From Kingdonia uniflora (Eukaryota; Streptophyta; Magnoliopsida; Ranunculales; Circaeasteraceae), in contig JACGCM010001242.1 in the NCBI GenBank assembly GCA_014058105.1, positions 186,001-250,000 of the forward strand: a stretch of 64,000 nucleotides of DNA, in the 5' to 3' direction. Positions within the stretch are counted from its first letter, which is position 1. Each line of letters begins with the position of its first letter. Under the pieces are notes generated by a model. It ran no database searches. It had not been told where the DNA came from and saw only the letters and a program-made list of their open reading frames with translations. The position numbers were made by a program, and so were the translations under genes. Below, in pieces: positions 46,748-58,062 of this stretch.

Positions 46748-47205
46748 CACGTGTTGAGGACACGTGATACGCTGACATGGCATGTACCTGGCACGTATGG
46801 CATGCCTTGGCACATGTGGCATGCCCTGACACGTGTGGCACGTGATAGTCTTCGGAGGTGATACCTGGCAGTTGTCAGATAGTCACCGGAGACTATCGAA
46901 CGTCGGAATCTCGCCTGATTTTTGGTCAGAAATTTTTGTCGGCAGGTATGCCAGAATATTCTTCCCGGTTACCGGAATATTCCTTGCCGTCCCGGATCAG
47001 TGGCGTGTGTGACACGTGGTCGTGACATGTGTGGAACGTGTGACGTATGTGACTCGTGCGACGTGTGTGACATGTGTGCGTGTGTGACACGTGTGGTGCA
47101 CATGCAGAGCACGTATGACCGAGCCAGACCGGTTCAGACCATGTCAGACCAGCTTAGGCCTTGACCCAGACCGAGTCAGACCGGTTCAGAACCGGTCCAG
47201 ACACT
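46748..47205. repeat. G-box cluster and CAGACC repeats in the copia leader
   Basis: Six perfect CACGTG hexamers occur at 46748, 46761, 46830, 46839, 47013 and 47088. Further near-copies (GCACGTATG, GAACGTGTG, GACGTGTGTG) lie among them. They are followed by repeats of CAGACCGGTTCAGACC-type sequence (47125-47205). The region is much more GC-rich than its surroundings. CACGTG is the plant G-box/ABRE core bound by bZIP and bHLH factors. Confidence 0.75.
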
Positions 47206-47905
47206 AAAGCGGTTTTAAATTGCCATATTTTTGGTCAAATTGAGCTCAATTTTTTTTGCAAAAAAATTCCTATTGACTGGACCTACCCCGTGGAGGACCC
47301 TTTTTGGTTTTTATTATGCAAAATATTTTTTAATTTTTTTTGGGAAGATGTGTCTCGTATAGAAACATTGGCTCACTTATATGTGATATAAGTACATGGA
47401 GTAATACCTATTTAAATATCTTTACGATAGCTAATAGGATATTACTGGTATGCCCCAAACATACTAATTATCATGATCATGGATCACAAATTATATGAAA
47501 CCAAAACTAATTTAGCATACGACTGTGAGTCATATCTAAATCATAGTTAATTGTCCACGACAAATGACTAGAGCTCAATTGGGAATTGACTTAGTCTTAT
47601 TTCTAAAATCTTGGTGTCTGAGGAACCAATTTTTCGTATCTAGGTGTAATTAGATGTTGCAAGCATAACATTTAGAGATATATAGACATTAATAGCAACT
47701 TATAGTACCCTAGACTATTCGTTCAAATACAAGCCTCATCAACCTATCTTGTGAACCCAGCTGACTTCGAGATGGAACCACTTGTCAGTTAAACATCTAA
47801 TACCCCTCATATTTATAGCAAATTGATCTTTTGGCTAGAATATACTTACCTTTATAGAATTTGAGGGCATAGAACACCCTAGTTCTCATAATAAGGATAA
47901 TACAT

Positions 47906-48290
47906 ATTTAGTGGTTTTGACTAGCTGTCTTGGCTAAGACTCTATTAAAACGCACTTTAAAGGTTAAGATCACTATTTAACAGAGTAAATTTGTGATTTA
48001 ACGCTTCATAGGATATGAACAGGGTTCACCTATAGATAATGATTGAGAATCACTAACTTCTATACTATGAATTGCCTTTAGTAATGATTGGCGATCATGT
48101 ACTTCCAAAGGATTTCATAAGGAACGCACACATCTAGTGGTTTTGAATAGCAATCTTGGCTAAGATTCTATTAAGACGCACACCTAAGATTAAGATCGTC
48201 ATTTTTACTAGGTAAAATTTAAGATTTAATTATTCGACAAGAATTTTATAAGTTTAAGGATATGAACAGGGTTCAACTATAAGATGATTA
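47906..48290 (+). repeat. Direct duplication in the copia leader
   Basis: A block containing TAGTGGTTTTGACTAGC...TTGGCTAAGACTCTATTAA...GATATGAACAGGGTTCA begins near 47909 and recurs, diverged, near 48135, an offset of about 226 bases. It contains no coding sequence. Confidence 0.6.
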
Positions 48291-48396
48291 GGAATAATTT
48301 TTTTAGCTTTATTCTAAGTACTGTGATTTTTCTTTCATGCAATTGATATATTTATCAAAGATTATCTCTTATTACAATCTATATCTTGCATTATAG

Positions 48397-49372
48397 ATGT
48401 CTGGGACACTCAACAATGTTGAATTTCCACCATTGCTGCTCACTAGAGCCAATTACCTTACTTGGTACATTGATGATGACCTATTCTTGAAGTCATTTGG
48501 TCTCAGAAGACCATCGTCTTTGGCAACAAGGAAGATCCCATGGACAAAGCAAGGGCTTTGTTTATCCTCCATCACCATATTCCAGATGACCTGAAGACTG
48601 AATACCTCAACAAGGTTGAGCCAGCTGACTTATGGGTACGCTTGCCAGACGTTATGGTCCTCATGAGACCATTATGCTCCCAAAAGCGATACACCAATGG
48701 AACACCCTTAGGTTTCAAGATTTTAGGACGGTCGCTGATTACAACTCAACAGTCCATAAAATTACTTATACACTTGAACTGTGTGAGAAGAAAATCACTA
48801 ATGCTGAAATGATAGAGAAGACTCTATCAACCTTCCATGCTAGCAATATTGTGATTCAAAGGCAATATTGGCGAGAGAACATGAAGACTCATTAAGTCTT
48901 GATTCAAGCACTGCTCCTCTATGAGCAGAACGATGAACTTCTGATGAAGAATCATGTTATGCAGCTCTCTGGGAGTGCGTCGTTGCCTGCGTCAAACAAT
49001 ATTTAGTTTCGGGGAAACAACTTAGCACGTCGGGGATGAAAATATTGAAGAGGCAGGGGAGGCTACCAGGGATACAGGAAGGGTGGGAACCAGAAACCCT
49101 TTGGCCCTAGGAGAAGTAAATGATTTAAGAAATTCTGGACACTAGGCAATGCAAAAAAGGAACAATAGACTGATAAGGGATCTACTTGCTTTAACTACGG
49201 TGACATAAAACATTGAGCACGAGAATGCAATGCATCACGGATGGCTACCGATGATAGAGTCCAAACCCACCAGGCAATTGTTGACACTAACTCCGCCCCT
49301 CTGGAGTTCGCAGCGTCAGACTTCTTCAACGACACTGATGTCGTCATGGATCGACATACAGAGTAATCCATA
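48397..49372 (+). pseudogene. copia gag
   Basis: From ATG 48397 the pieces LTRANYLTWYIDDDLFLKS, ALFILHHHIPDDLKTEYL, VADYNSTVHKITYTLELC and MIEKTLSTFHASNIVIQRQY follow the UBN2-type gag of copia elements. They occur across two frameshifts. The zinc knuckle near 49187 reads CFNY-GDIKH-x-ARECN, with the second cysteine changed and a stop inside. The gene is dead. Confidence 0.75.
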
Positions 49373-51383
49373 ATTATATCTCAGTAGACATGTGATGTCA
49401 CATTAGAAAGAGCACTAGTAGTTTCTTGTCTCACAGACTTGATTTACTTTTTGTTGTTAGTATTTTTGATTTTGTTGGGAACATATTATTTATATTTCAA
49501 TACAGTGCTCGTGACATACATGAGATTCTCCATTTGTTCTAAATTATGATTACTCAAATTTATTTCTTGAGAAGTAGTTAAATTCTATGTATGATAGTTG
49601 ATCTACTACATACAACCTGCCTATGGCTCTCTCTGCTCATTGAGTATGACCGATAATCGGATGAGTGATGGCATATGTCTAAGAGACATTTCATGCCACG
49701 CACTCGATCCTTTTGAGCTATGCATATATTTCTTGTCTAACTTTGTACGTCAAGGATGGCACGAATATCATTGCCACGACCAACATGATAGAACGCACCG
49801 AGTGCGTCACGCTATTACTCTCTCACGGTACGATACAGGGTATCTAGACCATTTTATAAACTAGTACATCCAACCAGATTTTACTTAGCTTAGGGAGATA
49901 CATGATAATGTTTATCACGTAATGACTATCGGAGAAAATGACAGACAAGATTCTGTGTATTCACTCTATGTCTAAAGGTTAAAACACTCTATTGGAACAG
50001 TTTCTAATACACTCCTCCGACTAGGATACCGAGGAGGATTATCAGGATTATATCTCAACTTTCCTTGAAAGGAAAGATGATCCAGAGAGTGTACGTGTAA
50101 CCTTTGTTTACACGGAAAGTCTATTATGACCAAGGTGGAGTAAGATCTCCGGCCTTTGCTCCAATCGCATCCATGGAGACCCATGTGAACCTTTCTATCC
50201 ACATAGTGGCACACTTGAATATTTATGGTCATTAAAGATGCATCTAGGAGATGGTTATTAGAATGTAATGTTAGCACAACTTCTCACTTTGATTATTAGA
50301 TCGCAGGCTTAGTTCCTGGATTGATCGATCAAAGTCGATCGATACGACTTGACAGGGGCTTGGGAGCTAGACTCACAGGCTTTTGATGATTATTTTACCA
50401 CTAAATGGGATAGATGATTGAGCATCGTGAGTACCCCATACCATACCCAACTCGGGATTGGCGGAGAACCTAATCCAGCGATTTCGGATAATTGTTAAGC
50501 CACTGTTATTACGATCATAGCTTCTAGCTAGTGTGGGGGATATGCATTTTTGCTCCAACAACACCGATTAGGGTTCGTCCCTTACAAATCATTAAATTAT
50601 TTTTTCCCAAAAGCGATTAGTAACTGGGTCAGAGCCCGGTGTCGCCCATCGATGAACATTTAGATGTTCCGTACAGGTGCCAATCGCATCACAATGTATG
50701 AAGATGGGACCCTTAACGTCGGCCTGGTATTAAGTGGGTTATAATTCGTATTTATCACTGGATATTTGGACCCACTGGTGACGTATATACTGCAGGGCAG
50801 ATAATTATCACTTTGATGAGACGATATTCCCAGCATCGGGGGGAAAATGAGAGTCAATGCTGAGGATGTTTCCAAGAGATCTTGGAAAACACTATCGTTA
50901 TCTCATCTAGATCCCTATACATAAGTTAGGTGACAATAAGGTTCAACCGATTTTAAACCTCCAATAGATCGCAAATGATTTGCTAGACGCATTCATAAGC
51001 ACTATTGAAGTACCGTAAGTGTATGTACCTGTAAGTAATACAGCTACACAGCATAACGTTTTGGGGGAACTAGTACCGCAGTATAACGTTCCAAGGGAAT
51101 TAGTACCGCAAATGAATCTGAGGCTCACACTTAGTACGAAGCACTGTTGGAAGAAAGTATTCTGAGTTGGGGAGCTGCAGAATAAGGGACATATATGACT
51201 AATGGTGCACTCGGTTCATCAAGGATGGAACCACCCATTTACAATGTATTCATATTTGCTACTGTACTCTCCATTAAGGATGAGGATTTAGAGCCACTTA
51301 TTGTAAACGACTGTGTGTTGTTATACATTAACAAAAGTTGGTATCTAGAATCCAAACAGAGCTCAGCTTATGCATAATGCGAA
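49373..51383. other. Decayed protease/integrase zone of the copia element
   Basis: About 2 kb lies where protease and integrase should be. No aspartic protease motif, HHCC finger or DDE core could be recognised in any frame, so this part has either decayed or been replaced. Confidence 0.45.
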
Positions 51384-52080
51384 ATGATACCATTAAGCCT
51401 ATCGGTTATAAATGGGAAAAGTACGAAAACACAATTAACTCAGAGAAATAATTTGCTCAAGGCAAGACTAGTTGCCCATGAAATCTTTAAGAGATCTCGC
51501 ATCGAGTGCAGTGCGACATATTACCCGGTTATGGACGCTATAATGTTTCAGTACTTATCAGTCTGTCAAGTTGTCAATGACAAGCTAGACTTGCGTCTGA
51601 TGTAAATACCGCGTATCTATATGGGAGACTAGATACAGATATATACATAAAGCTACCTGGGAAGGTATAAGCTTCTAGAAGCAACTAAGCCCGACACACA
51701 AGGTGTGTACATAATAAAACTGGAAAAGTTATTGTTGACTTGAAGCAATGGGCCCATGTGACATAGTTGACTGAGTATTTGAAGGTTAAAGACTTTGCAA
51801 ATATCCTTATATGTCCTTGCATTCTTATACATAAATTAGCTTTAGTATCATCATAACAGTATACTAAATGATTTGGAAATCATTAGACCTCCGGGGAAGA
51901 TCACGAGAGCCGCCGAATAACTTGGGAAGGAATTTGAAATACAAGACCTTGGGAAATCAAGAGTGTCTTGATTTACAGATCGAACATCTTTATAGTGACA
52001 CTCGTACACCAAACAATATATATCGATAGAGTTATCTAACACTTTGATATGGATATAGCACACGGTGCTAAGTCGTTTAT
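51384..52080 (+). pseudogene. copia reverse transcriptase remnant
   Basis: The plus strand reads LLKARLVAHEIFKRSRIECS, ATYYPVMDAIMFQYLSV and KLDLRLM. These match the copia RT start (KARLVAQGFxQxxGIDYxETYSPVMDAITFRYLI). Further broken pieces continue with LEAMGPCDIV and KEFEIQDLGKS. The YVDD motif is not intact. Many stops are present. Confidence 0.7.
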
Positions 52081-52465
52081 TGTGCGTTCAACACTTGGGT
52101 GTGGACAATGACATCTTCTACCATCTTAATGGAGGGAGAAACTCCTAGGGCCGTGGTGCTAGCTAGGAGGTGCTTTGCTATAGTTAGCTGGGTATACTAG
52201 GCCCAATGACTCACTCACAGTGATCTGTTTGGCTTGCCATAGTTCTGTTCCTACCAAAAGACACTGGATTGAGATCAAGCACATTCTGAGATATCTCATC
52301 AACACGAAAGACTAGGGTCTATTCTATCCACAACTTGGCAAACGAGATATTATAGTATACACCGATACAAGATATTTGTCAGATCCACATAAATGCCGAT
52401 CACAATCGGGTTATGTATTCTTGTATGGAGATATTGCGATTTCATGAAGATCAGTGAAGTAGACG

Positions 52466-52876
52466 ATGGTTACTGCATCCCCGAACCACGTGAAGATTCT
52501 TGCATTACATGAAGCCGACAGAGAATGTTTTTGGTTGCGGTCTATGATCAACCATATCAACAGAAGTTGCGATCTAAATTCTATCCAAGATAAACCGATG
52601 ACACTTTATGAAGACAACGCAACTTGTATCGTTCAAGTCAAAGACAAATTTATTAAAGATGACAAAAGGAAGCTTATTTTACCAAAGTTTTTCCATATAC
52701 ACGAGTTGCAGAAGATGAATGAGATCGACGTTATTCAAGTCCATTCAGAAGATAACCTGGCAGATCTATTCACGAAGGTTCTTGCATATCATACATTCAA
52801 GAGATTAGTTCATGGAATTGGCATGCGCAGTTTACAAGATTTATTATCTCAGGGAGATCAACGTCAGGGGGAGTAG
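52466..52876 (+). pseudogene. copia RNase H, open for 136 codons
   Basis: The frame contains NHVKILALHEADRECFWLRS, MTLYEDNATCIVQVKD, LILPKFFHIHELQ, IDVIQVHSEDNLADLFTKVL and HGIGMRSLQDL. It is the C-terminal RNase H domain of copia pol, with the E-A and ED-N catalytic blocks and the ADLFTK ending. It is the best-preserved part of the element. Without the upstream domains it is not functional as a polyprotein. Confidence 0.8.
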
Positions 52877-53097
52877 TCCCAATCTGACTTGGACACATGC
52901 GTGTTGTACTCTTTTTCTTGATGGCACAGTTTTTATCTTTGGAGGTTTTACTGGCTGGAGGTTTTGATGAGGCAACGTATACACGTCCACAACCTATACA
53001 GGGCATATGATTGTACTCTTTCCCTACACAGCTTTTTGCCCAGGGGTTTTTGCTAGGCAGAGGTTTTAATGAGGCAAGTCGTCCTAGTATGGAACAC

Positions 53098-53109
53098 CCC
53101 AAGGGGGAG
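53098..53109 (+). other. Polypurine tract of the copia element
   Basis: CCCAAGGGGGAG directly precedes the 3' LTR start TGTTAGG. Confidence 0.65.
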
Positions 53110-53367
53110 TGTTAGGAGTTGGGTCTAAGCCCTTCTTAGGAGCCCAACAGGGTTGGGGTGTCCTATACAGACTCCTAGCAAACCCCATAGGCCCAATAGG
53201 GTTATGGGAAGAGTTAGAGTAGATTAGGGAATCCTTCTGGGTTGTTTATATATATCACTGTACTATGTACAGAGAACATGATGATGATAATCAATAAATC
53301 TCTTTCTCTATTTCTCTCTTGTTCATGATTTAGTATTATTCTGTTCTAGATTGATCATATCCCAACA
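53110..53367 (+). repeat. 3' LTR of the copia element
   Basis: The LTR is 258 bases, TGTTAGGAGTTGGG...ATCCCAACA. It contains TATATATATCACTG and AATAAATC elements, and is homologous to 46098-46287 apart from the deletion in that copy. Confidence 0.9.
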
Positions 53368-53656
53368 CTAACATCAATACAAAGAGAGAGTAGAAGGTGC
53401 GTGTCCTCCTGACTAGACGACCCGTAGAGGCATGATCTATAAGTTAATATAGACTAGCGATCGTACACGCGTGTCTACAAATATGTATCAAACTTCATTG
53501 TTATAACACAAAAAGTTAACTATGTCTCATGTATTCCTACTAAACTATAAATTTTAAAAAATATTATCTATTCATTTGGCTACTCAGAAGCCGATGGGGG
53601 AAACCCAACCATGGAGTCAAACGAAAGAGGCAAGGTGGGGCCTAATTTCTCTATAT

Positions 53657-54190
53657 TTGGCATGTTTAAATTGGTTTATTTCTAAAATGCCAAATACTTA
53701 GGCATGTTTTAAATTAAATGTCAAATCATTCGGCTAGTTTTGTTTAGATTGGGATGTTCTGAAAAGCCAAATCATTCAGCATGATTGACATTAAAAGCCA
53801 AACCATTCGGCTTGTTTGGTGAATTGGGATGTTCCCGTCTGCCCAAATCATTTTGCATAATGTGACCTTAATGCCAAATCATTCGGCAAGTTTTGCTAAA
53901 ATTGGCATGTTTCGATAAAATGTCAAATCTTAGATTATTGACTTAAAAGCCAACTCAAGTGAGTGAGTGAGTGAGTTTTGCTTAAATTGATTTCTTCCTC
54001 CAATGCCAAATAATTCGGCCGATTTTGCTTAAGCATATTTTAAGTTATATGCCAAATCATTCGGCTAGTTTTCCTTAAGCATGTTTTAATTAAATGTCAA
54101 ATCATTCGGCAAATTTGCTTTCATTGTGATATCATAAGTTAAATGTCTAAGCATATTTTAAATTAAATGCCTAATCATTCGCTAGTTTAG
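53657..54190. repeat. Degenerate repeat with core ATGCCAAATCATTCGGC
   Basis: At least nine variants of (A/T)G(C/T)CAAATCATTCGGC(T/A)AGTTTTG are spread over 530 bases. Most are accompanied by CTTAAGCATGTTTTAAATTAA spacers, with unit spacing of roughly 45-65 bases and many substitutions. One GAGT microsatellite (near 53960) lies inside. It looks like an old local tandem amplification, not a transposon end. Confidence 0.7.
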
Positions 54191-56368
54191 TAACTTCCAT
54201 GAGTTCAATTTTTAAACGAAAACCAGCTCATAACTGTATATCCTATCTGCCTCCAATCCATATTTGCTTATGCTTCTCTCTCTCTTTCAATCAATTTCTC
54301 TGCAAAACTTTTTTGTTGATCTTAATAACACTAGGTTTTCTATCCTTGTGCAAAGTTGAGGAAACATTTGCTAACTAAGCATCCAGCCCTAAGATTCAGA
54401 CGAATAAACTAATCGTTGATCTCAAGCATAAGAGTTCTCTTTTGTTCTTTTCTTACAATTTGATTATGTTTATACTAGTTTTATAGAAAGGCATTATGCA
54501 ATTTATCTTCACCTTAGGGTCATTTAAAGAAACATTTGGGGCTGGTGATTTTATCAAAAATGTGAATAGTATTTGCCTACTCCTTGGCTGTAGGACCTTT
54601 CAATGCAAGGTAGCGTAACTTGCTGTCGTAGCACCTACACTGTTACTCAGAAGATATCGTGCTGTTCTTAACTAATAACAGCCGTTTTTCAGAAGTTAAC
54701 CGTGGTTGTCATAGGTCTTCAATGACAAAGCAACAAAGCAACAAAAACACCAATATTAAATCTAGATCGATTCGAACCATCATCATCTCACATGGTGAGT
54801 GCTCTAATCCCTTTTGAGCTATAGATGCCTGAGGAACTTGGACAGAGTGGAAATGCAAGCAGTTGACGGAGACAGAACGCAGAGTAACAAGCTGACTCGT
54901 TGAGACTGTATTTCATATTCACGTTGAGCAACAAGCATTGTTAAAATATAAAAGAATCACATGTTAAATTTAATAACTGATTTTACTTCCGCAAATAAAA
55001 TTTAGACAACTAAGTTAATCTCCTAAGCCTGCAAATAGAATCCGACCTTTACTCATCATTATCCAAACAAGGAAGTCAATTTTGCTACCGAAACCGAAGC
55101 AAAAGGTACGATATTAAGTAATGGTAAACACATGCTAATAAAAGATGCAGTATAGGATTTTCTCTTAAGCCATTCTCGTATTTGTTCCAAATTGCTTCCA
55201 GCTTCAAATTCTCCCATGGTGCATCACTTTCCTCCTCTATTTCCATTAATGAGTGTTGAGTTTGGCAGTGAATTCATTTTTAAGTAGGAATTTTACACAA
55301 CTTCAAAGCCCCCATAAGCCAATCGTATGATTTTCTCAATCTCTAACCAAAATCATATTTATGCCCATTCGTTCAATTCTTATGATTTTCCACAAGAAAG
55401 AAACCTAATGAACCTATTATCAAAACAAGAAAACAATAGTGAGGAAGAGATTCTATTGAATCAACATCGAAATGCTATACACATATTCTATGAACAAAGA
55501 GAAATCTTGATGATGTCTGACAAAAAACCTAACTCATTAATGAACCCTTAAAATGTGTCATATCTATGACTCTTCGGAACACAACCTTCCCTCATATGTT
55601 CTTTATAAGTTTATATTAGTCTTTTTTCTTCAACAGTTCAATATCTAGTCTTAGAGATGAATATGGTCTTCCATAGTTTTCAAGCCCCTATTTGCACGAA
55701 CCACACGCTTATAATTCTCAAAAATGATAACCACGATAAATACTGCGGGATGACCATAACCGAAGATTCACAATACCATCCAAAATGAATGAACCTTACG
55801 CTTTAAGAATAAATGCTGCTATGCTCAGACCAAACAACCAAGGTCATGACATGATTGAAGTTTAATTAATAGTTTTCACCGCAAAAATCATTCAAGATAA
55901 AACTAACATCTGTGAGTAGGGAAGGTGATCATGTGGTATTGCCATCTAATCTACAAAAAATGAGGCACTCTTACGAGTTCAGAACCTGTACATGCACTAT
56001 ATATGAGCTATATAATCTTTGGCAAACAGTTACTGAAAAGGGGCAAGTTGCCTTTTTAGAGCATCTTCAGCAGAGGGACAAAGGCATCCCAAAACTTCTA
56101 GTTTGGTGGTTTTGCAATTTGATAAGTGGTATTGGGAAGCCCAACAGAGGTATAAGCTGATGTGAAAGCCTTTCCACAATTTTAGGGGGATAATTTTGCT
56201 CCCCAAGGCATTATTAAGGGGTGATATTTGATTTGCCGTGGCTAATCAAAGGTCAAGATTTAAAAGTGAAAACCCAATCCAATGGCTCCCCAAATCTCTC
56301 TCTCCTAACACACACATACACTCTCACTCTAGCTCTCGTAACTCTTTCTCTGTAAATTTAGAACAAAA
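54191..56368. other. Intergenic region without recognised genes
   Basis: Only short frames without motifs are present on either strand. A CT-rich run lies at 54273-54290. The stretch at 56060-56220 has a GAGCATCTTCAGCAGAGG-type start often seen in plant MITEs, but I could not define its ends. Confidence 0.4.
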
Positions 56369-56381
56369 TGGTATCAGAGCC
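56369..56381 (+). other. tRNA-Met primer-binding site of the pararetrovirus
   Basis: TGGTATCAGAGCC is complementary to the 3' end of plant initiator tRNA-Met. In pararetroviruses it marks position 1 of the genome; copia elements use the same site. No LTR precedes it here, and the downstream genes are viral. Confidence 0.7.
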
Positions 56382-56560
56382 ACAGTACGGATTACCCGGT
56401 GCATACCTTTAAAGTCATAGACAGGAGGTCATCGGCGATTTGGTAGTTGCACAATCAAAGGGTCTGAGGCCGATAGTTCAGGTATACGCACTCTTTCGCT
56501 CCTATTACTAAGCTTCTTTAGGAAGAAGAAATTCTGCCGACACACAAATGATAAAACAAG

Positions 56561-56790
56561 ATATTTTGTGAATAGTGAATAGTAATTTCACTATTCATAA
56601 AATAGCTTTAAATGTCGACATCTCTTTGTCAAAAGAAAATAATTGAGACACGTTACATCTCAAGAGACAAAAACGAGATATTTTATGAATAGTAAATAGT
56701 GAATCGTAATTTCACTAGTCATAAAAATAGCTTTAAGTGTCGACATCTCTTTGACAAAAGAAAATAATAGAGACACGTTACGTCTCAAGA
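56561..56790 (+). repeat. Tandem duplication with hairpin in the viral leader
   Basis: A block of about 117 bases starting ATATTTTGTGAATAG (56561-56677) is repeated from 56678. Both copies carry a GTCGACATCTCTTTG segment and GAGACACGTTAC(A/G)TCTC. The first copy has a stem GAATAGTGAA/TTTCACTATTC (56570-56596). Leader or promoter duplications of this kind occur in pararetrovirus intergenic regions. Confidence 0.7.
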
Positions 56791-57435
56791 GAAGATACGT
56801 CTCTGAGAATTATGAATTGGTTATAAAAGAAGACATAGAGAGTTCTTTTGGTTCATCAACCACATTTGAACAAAAAATCTATCACCTTCAGAACCCTAAA
56901 GCCCTTAACACTCAAGAGTTCATACCAAGTGCTCTATAAGTTTTCAAACTGCTAATTAATACTGATTGTTATCATATTTCGTGTCCAGCTATCAGTTGTT
57001 GAATATATATTATTATCATAGTACATAGTATTAGTTTTCATGATAAAAACGGGTTGGAACCCAAAGTCTACATGACACAGTGCTTAATTGCACACCTCAT
57101 CAAGATAAGAGACGTCGAATCCTACGTTATGAATCCACTGATGCGAGACTTAGAGAGGTCAATAAATCTTTTATTAGCAAGAACCCATGTATTTACGACA
57201 TGCACACATACCCATGGGGATGTCCAATGATGCACAACGACGAGATATAGATTTTTCTACTCAATCTCAAGTACTAGAAAACACATAGGATTCTATAAAA
57301 TCCCAGAAGACCAGAGATGGAACCAGAGAAAACTAGTATAAATCTAGAAATAGAATTATATGAAGTTCATGAACAAGAAGGTAATTTTTCAGCTGATTTA
57401 ATTATCAGATTTTTTTTAATGAAATCATAAAGAAA

Positions 57436-58062
57436 ATGCTTTCTTTGGATAAAAACAAGAAATTCAAGGTTCCCAACGATATCTCTAAGATTTCAGGAAT
57501 GTTTATTAAAAGAAGAAATTTGGCTTATTTTGGCGTTAGCCATAAAGAATATAGTCTTGATATAAAAGACACATCAGGACGCATAAATCTACCTCTCATC
57601 ACAAGAAAAAACTTAAACCTAAGAATAAATGCCATCCCAAAAGATGACAGGAGTAAAATAGGTTATATACATCTAGGAGGAATCCAGATTATGATAAAAT
57701 CTCATTTTAGAGAAGGAATTAATACACCTATCAAAGTAGCAATACTTGATAATCGTATTAATAACCGCAGAGATGCATTATTAAGAATGGTCCAAGGGAA
57801 CCTAAGTTATAAAAAAATAGTCTTTTCAGTATACCCAAAGTATGCAATAAGCCTACATGAGAAAGATTTAAACAGAACTTTAAGTTTAGCTGATCATTTT
57901 GAAAGGTCTAAACTTGTTAAACCAGGAACCAGTCCTTTTAGCATCACATATGTGGTGGGATATGCTTTAACTAACTTTCATCACAGTGATTTATTAAAGC
58001 AAAAAGAAATGATTGAGATAGATGATATCTTCTCTGAAATAAGAAAAATTCACCAACCTTAG
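57436..58062 (+). pseudogene. Pararetrovirus movement-protein domain
   Basis: The 208-codon open segment matches the 30K-superfamily movement protein of Caulimoviridae. It has VPNDISKISGMFIKRRNL, INLPLITRKNLNLRI, YIHLGGIQIMIKSHFREG and the conserved aspartate in VAILDNRI (Asp105). MVQGNLSYKKIVFSVYPKYA follows. Such proteins form tubules at plasmodesmata and let virions pass between cells. The segment is separated from upstream coding sequence by an indel in a T run (57410-57418) and ends at a stop, after which the same frame continues with further stops. It is a remnant, not a working gene. Confidence 0.75.

Larger units (their letters stand above)
46098..53367 (+). mobile_element. Ty1/copia retrotransposon, decayed
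   Basis: The 7.3-kb element is bounded by homologous LTRs (46098-46287 and 53110-53367) that start TGTTAGGAGTTGG and end TCCCAACA. It is flanked by CTAAA and CTAAC, an imperfect five-base duplication. The internal order on the plus strand is a long leader, gag, a decayed protease/integrase zone, reverse transcriptase and RNase H, which is the copia order. All coding regions have stops and frameshifts. The lineage was not assigned. Confidence 0.85.

Noticed and set aside
53657..54190. CRISPR-like array
   Set aside because: The repeats are degenerate, the spacers are similar to each other and AT-rich, and the context is a plant nuclear genome. CRISPR arrays are not expected here.
56369..56381. 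tRNA gene or copia primer site at TGGTATCAGAGCC
   Set aside because: Only the 3' complement of tRNA-Met is present, not a tRNA gene. No LTR precedes it, and movement- and capsid-like coding follows, so a pararetroviral primer site fits better.
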